A stretch of 64,000 bases of DNA, from contig NZ_MLYO01000034.1 of NCBI RefSeq assembly GCF_001866665.1, forward strand, positions 91,149-155,148. The letters are read 5' to 3'. A program made the position numbers and the translations under genes. The stretch comes from Streptomyces monashensis (lineage in GTDB: Bacteria > Actinomycetota > Actinomycetes > Streptomycetales > Streptomycetaceae). A model generated the notes under the pieces. It saw only the letters and a program-made list of their open reading frames with translations. It made no database searches and was not told where the DNA came from. Positions 16,893-24,751 of this stretch are shown one piece after another (position 1 is the stretch's first letter; every line of letters starts with the position of its first letter).

Positions 16893-17360
16893 ATGACGAA
16901 GCGTCACCCGTACACACGCCGCCCGGCCCTGTGGCTGCGCATCTTTGCCACCTGCACCGTCGCAGCCCTTTGCGCCCTGACGGCCGCCCTGCCCGCCCAG
17001 GCGGCCGTCCCCGCCCGCTCCTCTCCACCGCCCGCCCGGAAGCCGACGCCGCCGGTCCCGTCCTGCCGGTACGGCGTTGGTGCGGTTCCGCTGCACCTCG
17101 GCCACTCGCCGGGCGGCACCGCAGCCGCACGGACGGTGGACGCCGACCACCGGATCTCCGCGGGCATCGACATGGACTCCCAGCTGCATCTGCGGCTCGT
17201 CGACCGGATCGACGCCATCGGCACGATCGATCCGGGCACCGCGATACGCACCAACGAGGCCTACATCACGGCGTACTTCGACCACTGGCTGCGCGGCCAC
17301 CGCGGGAAGCTGCTGGAAGGGTCGTCGGCACAGTATCCCGACATGGAGTTCGTGCGCTGA
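16893..17360 (+). pseudogene. Secreted alpha/beta hydrolase with internal in-frame deletions
   Basis: The 155-residue frame starts at ATG 16893 with a normal signal peptide ('MTKRHPYTRRPALWLRIFAT' then a hydrophobic run to AQAAVPA). The remaining 110 residues look like non-adjacent parts of a secreted lipase/PAF-acetylhydrolase-type protein of about 400 residues. 'LGHSPGGTAAARTVDADHRI' is the nucleophile elbow (GxSxGG), and 'NEAYITAYFDHWLRGH' with 'KLLEGSSAQYPDMEF' is the usual C-terminus. The N-terminal half and the Asp/His-bearing segment between them are gone. The frame is kept open, so a small secreted protein could still be made, but the catalytic triad is incomplete. CATTCT lies six nt before the start (possible leaderless -10). 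Confidence 0.6.
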
Positions 17361-17365
17361 GCGAG

Positions 17366-18976
17366 CTATCCCGCGTGGCCGTCGGAGCGCCTGCGGTGGA
17401 GGGTGAAGTTCTCGAAGACCGACAGCTCTCCGTGCGGCTTGTTCACGTTGTAGTACGTCACGTGCATCCGGGTGGTGTCGCCTGCGTGCCGGCCCGGGTC
17501 GACGGTGAAGGCCGCGAAGCCGTAGGGGTGTTCGACGTCACGGACGCCCATCCAGACGGCCTCCTCCTTGGTGTAGATGGAGGTGCGCTTGCCGTTCGCG
17601 CCGACTGCCGCGGACACCGCGGTGATCACTTTCCCGGTCCCGTCGGCGAAGAAGTTCTGGTTCGTGGTCCCCGAGACCCCTCCGCCGCCGAGGACCATGT
17701 GCACGGTGCCCAGCCCCGTGTCGATCGAGTCGGTGCTCCCGGAGACCGGGCGGGGCGTGAGTGTCTCACTGCCCGTGACGACTCCTCGGACCGCCAGCGA
17801 ACGCTCGTAGTTGTGTTCGTGACCGCACAGGACCAGGTCCACCCCGTACCTGTCGAACAGGGGGCCGTACTTCTGCCGCAGGCCCAGGTCGGCGCCGTTC
17901 GCGTCCGTGGAGCTGATCATCACCTGGTGCATGGCGACGACCACCCAGTCGATGTCGCGGGAGGAGCGCGCCGCCTTCAGTTCCCTCTCCAGGAACGCGA
18001 GTTGGCGTCCGCCCGAATAGCCGCTGATGTAGACGTCGCCGCCGTCCTGGAGGCAGTTGTCGTCGTTCTGGAGCACGATCACCCGCACCGAGCCGACCGT
18101 GAACGCGTACCAGAGACCCGCGAGTTCCGCGTCGGTCTCGGTGGAGGGGAGGGAGAAGTAGGTCTGGTAGGCGCCGAGTCCGAGCGGGCCGTTGGCCTTC
18201 TCGATCTCATGGTTTCCGGCGGCCGGCATCCACGGGCGGAAGCGCGCCGAGCGGGTGTTGTTGGTGAAGAAGTTGTTCCAGGTGCGCACCCGGTCGACAT
18301 CGAGATTGGCGTAACACAGGTCGCCGTTGAGCAGATGGAAGAGCGGTGCGACCTGTTCGATGCCGGTGACGATGTCCTTGGTGGCGGGCGTCGAGTTCGC
18401 GTCGAGGGCCGCGGTGCCGTTGGCCGCCCAGGTCACCTGCGGAGCGGACTGGTCGCCGAAGCTGGTGAAGGTGAACGGCATGCGTCCGCGGGGCGCGGTG
18501 CGGAACGAACCGCTGTCGGGCGTCGCCCCCGCGTGGGTGGCGAGGTAGAGGTAGTCGGTGCCGGGGGTGAGCCGGTTCAGCGAGGCGTGGTGGACGTAGA
18601 CCGTACGGCTGGACGTGCCGTCGACGTAACTGACCGTCCGGGCCGCCGCGCTGGACCCGAACCCGTGCTCCAGGGTGCCGTAGTGGACCACGGGTCTGGT
18701 CACCGGTCGGTCGGTGATCCACGACACCGTCATCTGGGTCCGCGGGTCGGCCCCGAACGTCAGGTGGAGCCCCTGTACCGGAGGCGCGCCGGAGGAGTCC
18801 GCGGTGCGGTGCAGAGCCGGCGCGGTCACCGGGGCCGCCTGCGCCGTGCCCGCTCCCAGCAAGGGGGTGACGGCCGCGCCGGCCCCCGCGGTGCCGAGGA
18901 GGCCCAGCGCGTGGCGCCGGCTGACCCCCTCGGATACCTTCGACGCCCCGTCCGGTATATCGGCCTGTGTGGTCAT
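17366..18976 (-). CDS. Secreted purple acid phosphatase-like metallophosphoesterase
   Basis: A 536-residue protein starting at ATG 18976 (ribosome site GGGAGGG); longer in-frame starts are less likely. A Tat signal peptide is clear ('VSRRHALGLLGTAGAGAAVT'). Next comes a fibronectin-like domain ('GLHLTFGADPRTQMTVSWIT', residues about 60-160), then the metallophosphatase domain. Dimetal ligands are visible: 'SFGDQSAP' (GDxx), 'LLNGDLCYAN' (GDxxY), 'MPAAGNHEIE' (GNHE), 'VVVAMHQVM' and 'LCGHEHNYER' (GHxHxYER). These are the purple acid phosphatase motifs, so it should hydrolyse phosphomonoesters outside the cell, supporting phosphate supply. It faces the peptide/exporter locus across a 269-bp gap holding a GGATTC repeat. 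Confidence 0.92.
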   Translation of the reverse strand: MTTQADIPDGASKVSEGVSRRHALGLLGTAGAGAAVTPLLGAGTAQAAPVTAPALHRTADSSGAPPVQGLHLTFGADPRTQMTVSWITDRPVTRPVVHYGTLEHGFGSSAAARTVSYVDGTSSRTVYVHHASLNRLTPGTDYLYLATHAGATPDSGSFRTAPRGRMPFTFTSFGDQSAPQVTWAANGTAALDANSTPATKDIVTGIEQVAPLFHLLNGDLCYANLDVDRVRTWNNFFTNNTRSARFRPWMPAAGNHEIEKANGPLGLGAYQTYFSLPSTETDAELAGLWYAFTVGSVRVIVLQNDDNCLQDGGDVYISGYSGGRQLAFLERELKAARSSRDIDWVVVAMHQVMISSTDANGADLGLRQKYGPLFDRYGVDLVLCGHEHNYERSLAVRGVVTGSETLTPRPVSGSTDSIDTGLGTVHMVLGGGGVSGTTNQNFFADGTGKVITAVSAAVGANGKRTSIYTKEEAVWMGVRDVEHPYGFAAFTVDPGRHAGDTTRMHVTYYNVNKPHGELSVFENFTLHRRRSDGHAG

Positions 18977-19084
18977 GGAGCCCTCCCTGACGCGCAGTTG
19001 AGCTGACGACCACCGCACACTGCCGCTCCTCGACGGCGCCCGGGTGAACACCGCGTGGCTACCTGGTCATGCCGTCCGCCGGGC

Positions 19085-19108
19085 GGATTCGGATTCGGAT
19101 TCGGATTC
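19085..19108. repeat. Four tandem GGATTC hexamers
   Basis: A perfect four-copy tandem repeat of GGATTC in the gap between the phosphatase and the Lys-rich peptide genes. Hexamer arrays of this kind can expand or contract by slippage. It is about 110 nt upstream of the phosphatase start on one side and 140 nt upstream of the peptide start on the other, so copy number could affect promoter spacing. Confidence 0.8.
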
Positions 19109-19245
19109 GGTAAGGGAATATAGGTCAACGCTCACCTTCCTTCTTGAGCGGGACACGGGGCGTCCCCGTACTCACAGGTACGACACAAGGCGAAGTCGGC
19201 CGCGATCAGCGTCGGTCGACTGCCCGTCATGAAGGGATACGAACG

Positions 19246-19365
19246 ATGTCCTTCGCGAAGATCACACTGGCCAAGAAGGCCAAGAAGAAGGAAGCCGGTG
19301 CCGCCGGCAAGGCCAAGCACCACAAGAAGCACCACCGCAAGCACAAGAAGGCCGCCGCCAAGTAG
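19246..19365 (+). CDS. 39-residue Lys/His-rich basic peptide
   Basis: ATG 19246 is preceded by GAAGGGA at 19231-19237 and opens 39 codons ending in TAG. The peptide begins 'MSFAKITLAKKAKKK' and ends with a Lys/His tail ('KHHKKHHRKHKKAAAK'). It contains 14 Lys, 5 His and 1 Arg against 1 Glu, a net charge near +14. Codon use is GC-ending as in real genes, which argues against chance. It resembles no ribosomal or nucleoid protein I can name. Possibilities are a nucleic-acid or polyphosphate-binding protein, a metal-binding His-rich peptide, or a secreted cationic peptide. A hairpin follows it (19404-19445), then an ABC exporter gene in the same direction. Confidence 0.65.
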   Translation: MSFAKITLAKKAKKKEAGAAGKAKHHKKHHRKHKKAAAK

Positions 19366-19403
19366 CGGCGCATCGCGGAACACGACCACACAGGCAGACC
19401 GTG

Positions 19404-19445
19404 CCGGGGTCCGCACGCACCGCACAGGTGCGCGCCGGACCCCGG
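19404..19445 (+). terminator. Strong hairpin between peptide gene and ABC exporter
   Basis: Arms CCGGGGTCCG (19404-19413) and CGGACCCCGG (19436-19445) are perfectly complementary, with a further GCAC/GTGC pairing inside. It is likely a terminator or a partial read-through element that would set peptide mRNA above transporter mRNA. It also argues that the exporter does not start at the GTG at 19401. Confidence 0.6.
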
Positions 19446-19484
19446 TACGCCGTCGGACCGGGCAGCGCCCAGGAAGCGTCGGCC

Positions 19485-21365
19485 ATGCACACCGCTGCAC
19501 CCAGCACCATGCCCGTGGCCGGCCCCGGGGCGGGAGCCACGGCCGATGTCCCGTCACCGTCTCCGTCGTCTTCCTCGCCCCCACCACCTTCGTGGCCCCC
19601 TTCCGTGCCTTCGGCTCCGTCGCGGATGCGCCATGCCCGCATCTCCCCGCTGGCCGCGTTCCGCACCTTCTGGCCGCTGGTCAGCGTCAACCGCGCGGCC
19701 GTACTGGTGTCGGCCGTGCTGCTGGTGGCCGCCGCCGGGTGCGACGCGGGCGCGATCGGCATCGTCGGGGTCCTCACCGATGACGTGCTCACCCCCGGCG
19801 ACCTCACCGCCTTCTGGGGGCCCGCCGCCCTCTGGCTGGGGCTCGCCGTGGCCGGTGCGGGGGCCTCTGCGGCGGGCGGCTACCTCGCGGGCTGGACCAG
19901 CGAGCACTTTCTGCTCGGCCTGCGCGACCGTGTCTTCCAGCATCTGCAAGCGGTCCCTCCGGACGCCCTGGACCGCTTCGGCACCGGCGATCTGGTCGCC
20001 CGGCTGACCGGCGACATCGAGACCGTCGAGTCGCTGGTGGCCTCCGCGCCCGTCGAACTGATCACGTCAGCCGCCGGGGCGGTCGTGTTCGCGGTGGCGG
20101 CCTTCTGGACGAGCTGGCAGCTGGCTCTGATCACCTTGTCCGCCGCCCCGTTGATCTGGTTCGGCGCCCGATGGTTCGGCACGCTGATGCGCTCCGCCAC
20201 CCGCGCCGAACGCGACAGCAACGGCCGCCTGGCCACCCTGCTGGAGGAGAGCCTCGCCAACATGCCCCTGGTGCAGGCCTACGGCCGGCAGCAGGCCGAG
20301 CGCGGCAAGGTGCACCGTGAGGGTCGCAACTGGATGCGGGCCGGGCTGCGGCAGATCCGGCTGTCGTCGGTGTACGGCCCGATGGGCGAGCTGGTCGAGA
20401 CCGTCAGCGTGCTGGCCGTGATCGGCGCCGGAGCCTGGCAGATCTCCGAACACCACCTCAGCGTCGGCGGCCTGCTCTCCTTCGCCGCCTTCCTCGGCTA
20501 TCTCCACCCCAAGCTGCAGGAACTCGGCGAGATCGTCGTCAGCGCCTCCTCCGCGACCGCGGCCTGCGAACGCCTCATCGAGGTGCTGCGCACCGGCACG
20601 GTCCGCGACGACGCCCCTCGGCCGGATGTCCCGCCGCTCGCCGAACCGGTGCGCGGCGCCATCACCTTCGAGGACGTCGGCTTCTCCTACCCGGGCAGCG
20701 GCGATCCCGTACTCGACGGAGTGCGACTCGACATCGCCCCCGGCCTCCTCGTCGCGGTCACGGGACCGAGCGGCACCGGCAAGTCCACCCTCGGCAAACT
20801 GCTGCTGCGCTTCCACGAACCGTCTCGCGGCCGCATCCTGCTCGACGGCCGGGACATCGCCGGACTCCCGGTCGACGAGGTGCGCCGACACATCACCCTG
20901 CTTCCGCAGGACAGCATGCTCTTCGACGGCACGGTCCGCGAGAACATCCTCTACGGCCGCCCCGACGCCACCGACGCAGACATGATCGCCGCCGCCGTCG
21001 CGGCCGACGCGCACGGCTTCGTCAGCACGCTGCCCGACGGTTACGACAGCCCCGCCGGCAAGCGCGGCAACAACCTCTCCGGCGGCCAGCGCCGCAGGAT
21101 CGCCCTCGCTCGGGCCATGCTGCGCACGGCGCCCGTGCTGATCCTCGACGAGCCCACGGCCGGACTCGACGACGACTCCACGGCCCGGATCATGGCGCCG
21201 CTGCGCCGCCTCACCGCCGGGCGCACGACCTTCCTCATCACCCACGACCTGCGCCTGACGGCCCAGGCCGACCTCGTCCTCCACCTCTCGGACGGCACCG
21301 TCACCATGACGGTCCCGAGCCTGCCGGCGAGAACGGGACCTGAGCCGGAGCCCGAGGCCGCCTGA
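19485..21365 (+). CDS. ABC exporter, fused membrane and ATPase domains
   Basis: A 626-residue half-transporter if started at ATG 19485 (AGGAAG nine nt upstream; in-frame GTG 19401 sits in the hairpin). A 45-residue Pro/Ser-rich N-terminus precedes six membrane helices (residues about 50-340, e.g. 'VSVNRAAVLVSAVLLVAAAG'). The ATPase is complete: Walker A 'GPSGTGKST', Q-loop 'LLPQDSMLFDGTVRENIL', signature 'NNLSGGQRRRIALARAM', Walker B 'VLILDEPT', H-loop 'LITHDLRL'. It should work as a homodimer, exporting lipids, peptides or drugs. No C39 peptidase domain is present, so a processed double-glycine substrate is not implied. The upstream basic peptide is a candidate cargo only by position. Confidence 0.85.
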   Translation: MHTAAPSTMPVAGPGAGATADVPSPSPSSSSPPPPSWPPSVPSAPSRMRHARISPLAAFRTFWPLVSVNRAAVLVSAVLLVAAAGCDAGAIGIVGVLTDDVLTPGDLTAFWGPAALWLGLAVAGAGASAAGGYLAGWTSEHFLLGLRDRVFQHLQAVPPDALDRFGTGDLVARLTGDIETVESLVASAPVELITSAAGAVVFAVAAFWTSWQLALITLSAAPLIWFGARWFGTLMRSATRAERDSNGRLATLLEESLANMPLVQAYGRQQAERGKVHREGRNWMRAGLRQIRLSSVYGPMGELVETVSVLAVIGAGAWQISEHHLSVGGLLSFAAFLGYLHPKLQELGEIVVSASSATAACERLIEVLRTGTVRDDAPRPDVPPLAEPVRGAITFEDVGFSYPGSGDPVLDGVRLDIAPGLLVAVTGPSGTGKSTLGKLLLRFHEPSRGRILLDGRDIAGLPVDEVRRHITLLPQDSMLFDGTVRENILYGRPDATDADMIAAAVAADAHGFVSTLPDGYDSPAGKRGNNLSGGQRRRIALARAMLRTAPVLILDEPTAGLDDDSTARIMAPLRRLTAGRTTFLITHDLRLTAQADLVLHLSDGTVTMTVPSLPARTGPEPEPEAA

Positions 21366-21384
21366 GAACGAGGGCGCCTCGCGG

Positions 21385-22050
21385 TCACTCGCCGATGAAG
21401 CTCACCGTCTCCGTCATGTCCGCCCGCCCGGTACGCAGCCGCGGCACGCCGTCCTTCTCGAACCCCACCGAGACTCCACAGAACAGCACGAGACCGTCGC
21501 CTGCTCCGACGGTCCGGTCGACCGTCTTGCGATACATGGTCCACATGACCTGGGGACAGCTGTGCAACCCTTCCGCCCTCAGCAACAGCATGACCGTCTG
21601 CAGGAACATCCCCGCGTCACCCCATTGACCGGGCCCCATCGTCCGATCGAGGTAACAGAACAGGACGACCGGCGCCCCGAACGCCTCCGAGTTCAGCGCA
21701 GCGATCTTCTTGGGCCTGTCGGGGTCGTCGCGCTCGATTCCGAGCGCCTTGTACCGCTGGGCGGCCGCGGCCGCGAAACGGTCCAGATACGGCGAGGCCA
21801 GTTCGGCCGGGTACATCGGATACTCCCGCTCGTCACCGGGGTCTCCCGCCAGCGCCCTGGCCGTCGCACGCCTCTTCAGTTCGGCCAGGGGCTCACCGCT
21901 CACGACGTACACATGCCACGGCTGGAGGTTCCCACTCGACGGAGCCCGCGTCGCCGCGGCCAGCACACGTTCGAGCACCTCTCTCGGCACCGGCTCGTCG
22001 CTGAACGCCCGCACGGCCCGTCGGCTGTCCACCGCCTCATACACGTCCAC
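21385..22050 (-). CDS. Nitroreductase family protein
   Basis: About 221 residues from GTG 22050. The longer frame from 22068 would put the GGGAGGAC ribosome site inside the gene, so 22050 or 22044 is the likely start. FMN-binding features are present: 'SRRAVRAFSDEPVPREVLER', 'ATRAPSSGNLQPWHVYVVSG', and the C-terminal 'GLVLFCGVSVGFEKDG'. 'GDAGMFLQTVMLLLRAEGLH' and 'SCPQ' form the dimer/FMN helix. Family members reduce nitroaromatics, quinones or flavins with NAD(P)H; the insert after residue 60 ('EYPMYPAELASPYLDRF') is typical of an NfnB-like subgroup. Convergent with the ABC exporter, 19 bp apart. Confidence 0.85.
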   Translation of the reverse strand: MDVYEAVDSRRAVRAFSDEPVPREVLERVLAAATRAPSSGNLQPWHVYVVSGEPLAELKRRATARALAGDPGDEREYPMYPAELASPYLDRFAAAAAQRYKALGIERDDPDRPKKIAALNSEAFGAPVVLFCYLDRTMGPGQWGDAGMFLQTVMLLLRAEGLHSCPQVMWTMYRKTVDRTVGAGDGLVLFCGVSVGFEKDGVPRLRTGRADMTETVSFIGE

Positions 22051-22222
22051 GTCTTCACGTCCTCCCACTCAACCGCAAACCGTCCCTACCGTATTCAGCG
22101 GTCACCGCCGGGCGTGCGCGCCGTCTTCGGCGCGAGCCGACCGGTCAGCCGCTCACTGATCCATGCAGCGGCCATCCTTTTCCCAACGGACGCCGACAAC
22201 GGGGCAACGTGCGGGTGTGGGC

Positions 22223-22270
22223 GGTCACAGCTTGGTCAACCCCTTTCCGCCCGTTGGCCGCAAGTTCACC
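22223..22270 (+). promoter_or_regulatory. PHO-box-like direct repeats upstream of phospholipase C
   Basis: GGTCACA at 22223 and GGTCAAC at 22234 start exactly 11 bp apart, the spacing of Streptomyces PhoP direct-repeat units (GTTCACC-like). A perfect GTTCACC follows at 22264, out of the 11-bp register by 3 bp. They lie about 115-160 bp before the phospholipase start. This fits phosphate-starvation control but the match is partial. Confidence 0.35.
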
Positions 22271-22384
22271 AATCACCCCTGATGTGCTCCTCTGTCCTGG
22301 GCAGAGAGTAATGGGCGGCCCTGCCCTTCGCCGGGGGCCGGGGCTGTCCCCACGGAATCCACTCTCGCTCAAGAAGGGGCATTC

Positions 22385-23809
22385 ATGCCCGAGTTGACAC
22401 GCCGTAGACTGCTCGGGGCAGCGGGCGCGCTGGGTGGCGCCGCGGCCCTCTCCCTCCTCCCGCCGAGCGTCCAGAAGGCCGTCGCCTCCGGACCCCCCGC
22501 GCACGGCTCGCTGCACGACATCGAACACGTCGTCATGTTGATGCAGGAGAACCGCTCCTTCGACCACTACTTCGGCACGCTCTCGGGTGTCCGCGGCTTC
22601 AGCGACCCGCACGCTCTCCGGCTCGGCACCGGCCGCAGCGTCTTCTACCAGCCCGACGCCAAGAACCCGAAGGGCTATCTGCTGCCCTTCCACCTCGACA
22701 CCCACACGTCGAGTGCTCAGGCCATCCCGTCCACCAGCCACGCCTGGTCCGTCCAGCACGAGGCGTGGAACAACGGCAAGATGGACCGGTGGCTGCCCGC
22801 GCACCGCAAGGCCGACGGCGTCAACGGCCCCTACGTGATGGGCTACTACACGCGCGAGGACATCCCCTTCCAGTTCGCGCTCGCCGAGACCTTCACCATC
22901 TGCGACAACTACTACAGCTCGGTGTTCGGCCCCACCTGGCCCAACCGCCTGATGTGGATGACCGGCTCGATCGACCCCGACGGCACCCACGGCGGTCCGG
23001 TCATCAGCAACGACGCGCCGACGCCGTACCGCTGGAAGACGTACGCCGAACGGCTCCAGGCCGCCGGTGTCAGCTGGAAGGTGTACCAGCAGGACGACAA
23101 CTACGGCTGCAACATGCTCGAGCAGTTCGCGGCCTTCCAGAACGCGCGACCCGGCTCGGAGCTGTACGAGCGCGGCGTACGCAAGCGGCCCGCGGGCACC
23201 TTCGAGGACGACGCCCGTCACGACCGGCTGCCTGCCGTGTCATGGATCATGCCCACCAGCTACCAGTCGGAGCACCCCGACTACCTCCCCGCGGCCGGCG
23301 CGGACTTCGTCGCCTCGAAGATCGAGGCGATCGCGTCGAACCCGAAGGTGTGGCGCAAGACCGCGTTCATCCTCAACTACGACGAGAACGACGGCCTGTT
23401 CGACCACGTGGCCCCGCCGACCCCGCCTCGCGGGACCTCGGACGAGTACATCCACGGCCTGCCGATCGGTGGCGGGTTCCGCGTCCCGGCCATCATCATC
23501 TCGCCCTGGACCGTGGGCGGCTGGGTCGCCTCCGAGGCCTTCGACCACACCTCCGCCTTGCGGTTCCTGGAGCGGTTCACCGGGGTGAGCGAGCCGAACA
23601 TCAGCACCTGGCGACGGGCCACCTTCGGCGACCTCACCACCGCCTTCCGCTTCCGCGACGCCCGCTCCAGCCCGCCCCGACTCCCCCATGACACCGCCGA
23701 GCAGCTGCACAGGGCGAAGCAAGAGGTGGCCACGCTGCCGAAACCGAAGCTTCCCGGAGCCGCCCAGTCCTTCCCCCGCCAGGAGAAGGGCCACCGTCCG
23801 CACCTCTGA
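22385..23809 (+). CDS. Secreted phospholipase C / phosphoesterase
   Basis: A 474-residue protein with a twin-arginine signal ('LTRRRLLGAAGALGGAAALS'). It has the bacterial phosphoesterase (non-haemolytic phospholipase C) core: 'HVVMLMQENRSFDHYFGTLS' near the N-terminus with the metal/nucleophile region, 'TWPNRLMWMTGSIDPDG', 'SWKVYQQDDNYGCNMLE', and the C-terminal metal site 'TAFILNYDENDGLFDHVAPP'. It lacks the two C-terminal DUF756 modules of the about 680-residue haemolysin-like enzymes, so it is the short form. It should cleave phosphodiesters of phospholipids outside the cell, releasing phosphate sources. A strong hairpin at 23825 ends the transcript. PHO-box-like repeats upstream suggest PhoP control. 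Confidence 0.9.
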   Translation: MPELTRRRLLGAAGALGGAAALSLLPPSVQKAVASGPPAHGSLHDIEHVVMLMQENRSFDHYFGTLSGVRGFSDPHALRLGTGRSVFYQPDAKNPKGYLLPFHLDTHTSSAQAIPSTSHAWSVQHEAWNNGKMDRWLPAHRKADGVNGPYVMGYYTREDIPFQFALAETFTICDNYYSSVFGPTWPNRLMWMTGSIDPDGTHGGPVISNDAPTPYRWKTYAERLQAAGVSWKVYQQDDNYGCNMLEQFAAFQNARPGSELYERGVRKRPAGTFEDDARHDRLPAVSWIMPTSYQSEHPDYLPAAGADFVASKIEAIASNPKVWRKTAFILNYDENDGLFDHVAPPTPPRGTSDEYIHGLPIGGGFRVPAIIISPWTVGGWVASEAFDHTSALRFLERFTGVSEPNISTWRRATFGDLTTAFRFRDARSSPPRLPHDTAEQLHRAKQEVATLPKPKLPGAAQSFPRQEKGHRPHL

Positions 23810-23824
23810 GAACGGCCCGACCAC

Positions 23825-23856
23825 TCAGCCCCCGCCGCCGACAACGGCTGGGGCTG
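23825..23856. terminator. Terminator hairpin after phospholipase C
   Basis: Nested complementary arms TCAGCCCC (23825-23832) and GGGGCTGA (23849-23856), with inner GCCG/CGGC pairing. It starts 16 bp after the phospholipase stop and can also serve the convergent SDR gene. Confidence 0.6.
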
Positions 23857-23963
23857 ACCGGCGTTCCACGCCGGTGTCGACGTGCCGGTTCGGCGCGTCG
23901 GACGCGCCGACCGGGGCGCGAAAGGCGGTCGCGACCGTTGCGACAAGGGGCGCGTGCCGCCGT

Positions 23964-24677
23964 TCACCAGGGCACCTGCGTGCCGTCCCAGGAGAAGAAG
24001 CCGCCGGTCGGCCCGTCCTCCGGCAGCAGCGCCAGCCGTACGGCGCCGCGTGCGCCCTCCTCCGGATCGCCGCCCCGGGCCCTGGCCCGCGGATTGAGGT
24101 CGGTGGCCCGGGCTCCGGGGGCGAGCGCGTTGACCTTGAAGGGCTCGCCGAGAGTCTGGGCGTAGAAGACGGTGAGCGCGTTCAGTGCGGCCTTGGCGGA
24201 GCGGTAGGCGGCGCCGTATCCGTTGCCCGGGGTGAACTGGGGGTTGGGGCCGGTGCTCCAGGACAGCGATGCGGTACCGCTGGAGATGTTCACGATGCGC
24301 GGCCGGGCCGAGCGGCGCAGGGCGGGAAGGAAGGAGTTGGTGACGGCGACGACGCCGAAGACGTTCGTCTCGTAGGTCTGCCGGAGGTCCGTGAGGCCGG
24401 TCTCGGCGGGCGGGTCGAGTGTGACGGCGACACCGGCGTTGTTGACCAGCACGTCCAGCCGGTCGACGCGGGCCGTGGCCCGTGCGATGCCCTCCGCGTC
24501 CGTGACGTCCAGGACGAGCGGCCGGGCACCGGAGCCGATCTCCGCGGCCGCGGCCTCTCCGCGTCCCGCGTCGCGGGAGCCGACGTACACGGTGAAGCCC
24601 TCGGCGGCGAGCAGGCGGGCGATGTGGTGGCCGATGCCCTTGTTGGCACCGGTGACGAGTGCTGTGCGATCGTTCAT
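23964..24677 (-). CDS. Short-chain dehydrogenase/reductase (SDR)
   Basis: A 237-residue classical SDR starting at ATG 24677 (the GTG at 24686 is three codons earlier and unlikely). Motifs: 'ALVTGANKGIGHHIARLL' (TGxxxGxG, NADP-type), 'VLVNNAGVAV' (NNAG), 'RIVNISSGTA' (catalytic Ser), and 'GYGAAYRSAKAALNALT' (YxxxK). It resembles carbonyl reductases of the CBR1/menthol-reductase shape. It diverges from an XRE-type regulator across 74 bp that contain a perfect 9-bp inverted repeat, so the regulator probably controls it. Substrate unknown; many such pairs respond to quinones or aldehydes. Confidence 0.9.
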   Translation of the reverse strand: MNDRTALVTGANKGIGHHIARLLAAEGFTVYVGSRDAGRGEAAAAEIGSGARPLVLDVTDAEGIARATARVDRLDVLVNNAGVAVTLDPPAETGLTDLRQTYETNVFGVVAVTNSFLPALRRSARPRIVNISSGTASLSWSTGPNPQFTPGNGYGAAYRSAKAALNALTVFYAQTLGEPFKVNALAPGARATDLNPRARARGGDPEEGARGAVRLALLPEDGPTGGFFSWDGTQVPW

Positions 24678-24706
24678 GACAGCCACGGTTCCCCGGCCGG
24701 CACCGC

Positions 24707-24735
24707 CCTGCCAGGGATCACCTGTACCTGGCAGG
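24707..24735. promoter_or_regulatory. Operator candidate CCTGCCAGG-N11-CCTGGCAGG
   Basis: A perfect 9-bp inverted repeat with an 11-bp spacer in the divergent gap between the SDR and XRE genes. CCTG recurs a third time inside the spacer (24721). Centre-to-centre spacing of two helical turns fits a dimeric helix-turn-helix repressor acting on both promoters. Confidence 0.5.
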
Positions 24736-24751
24736 ACGAGGAGGCAGCGTC

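Noticed and set aside
16931..19006. 691-codon plus-strand open frame
   Set aside because: It runs antisense through the whole metallophosphoesterase gene and overlaps the hydrolase remnant in another frame; composition is shadow-like.
19085..19108. Repeat considered as a CRISPR-like array
   Set aside because: Six-base units without spacers; a simple tandem repeat.
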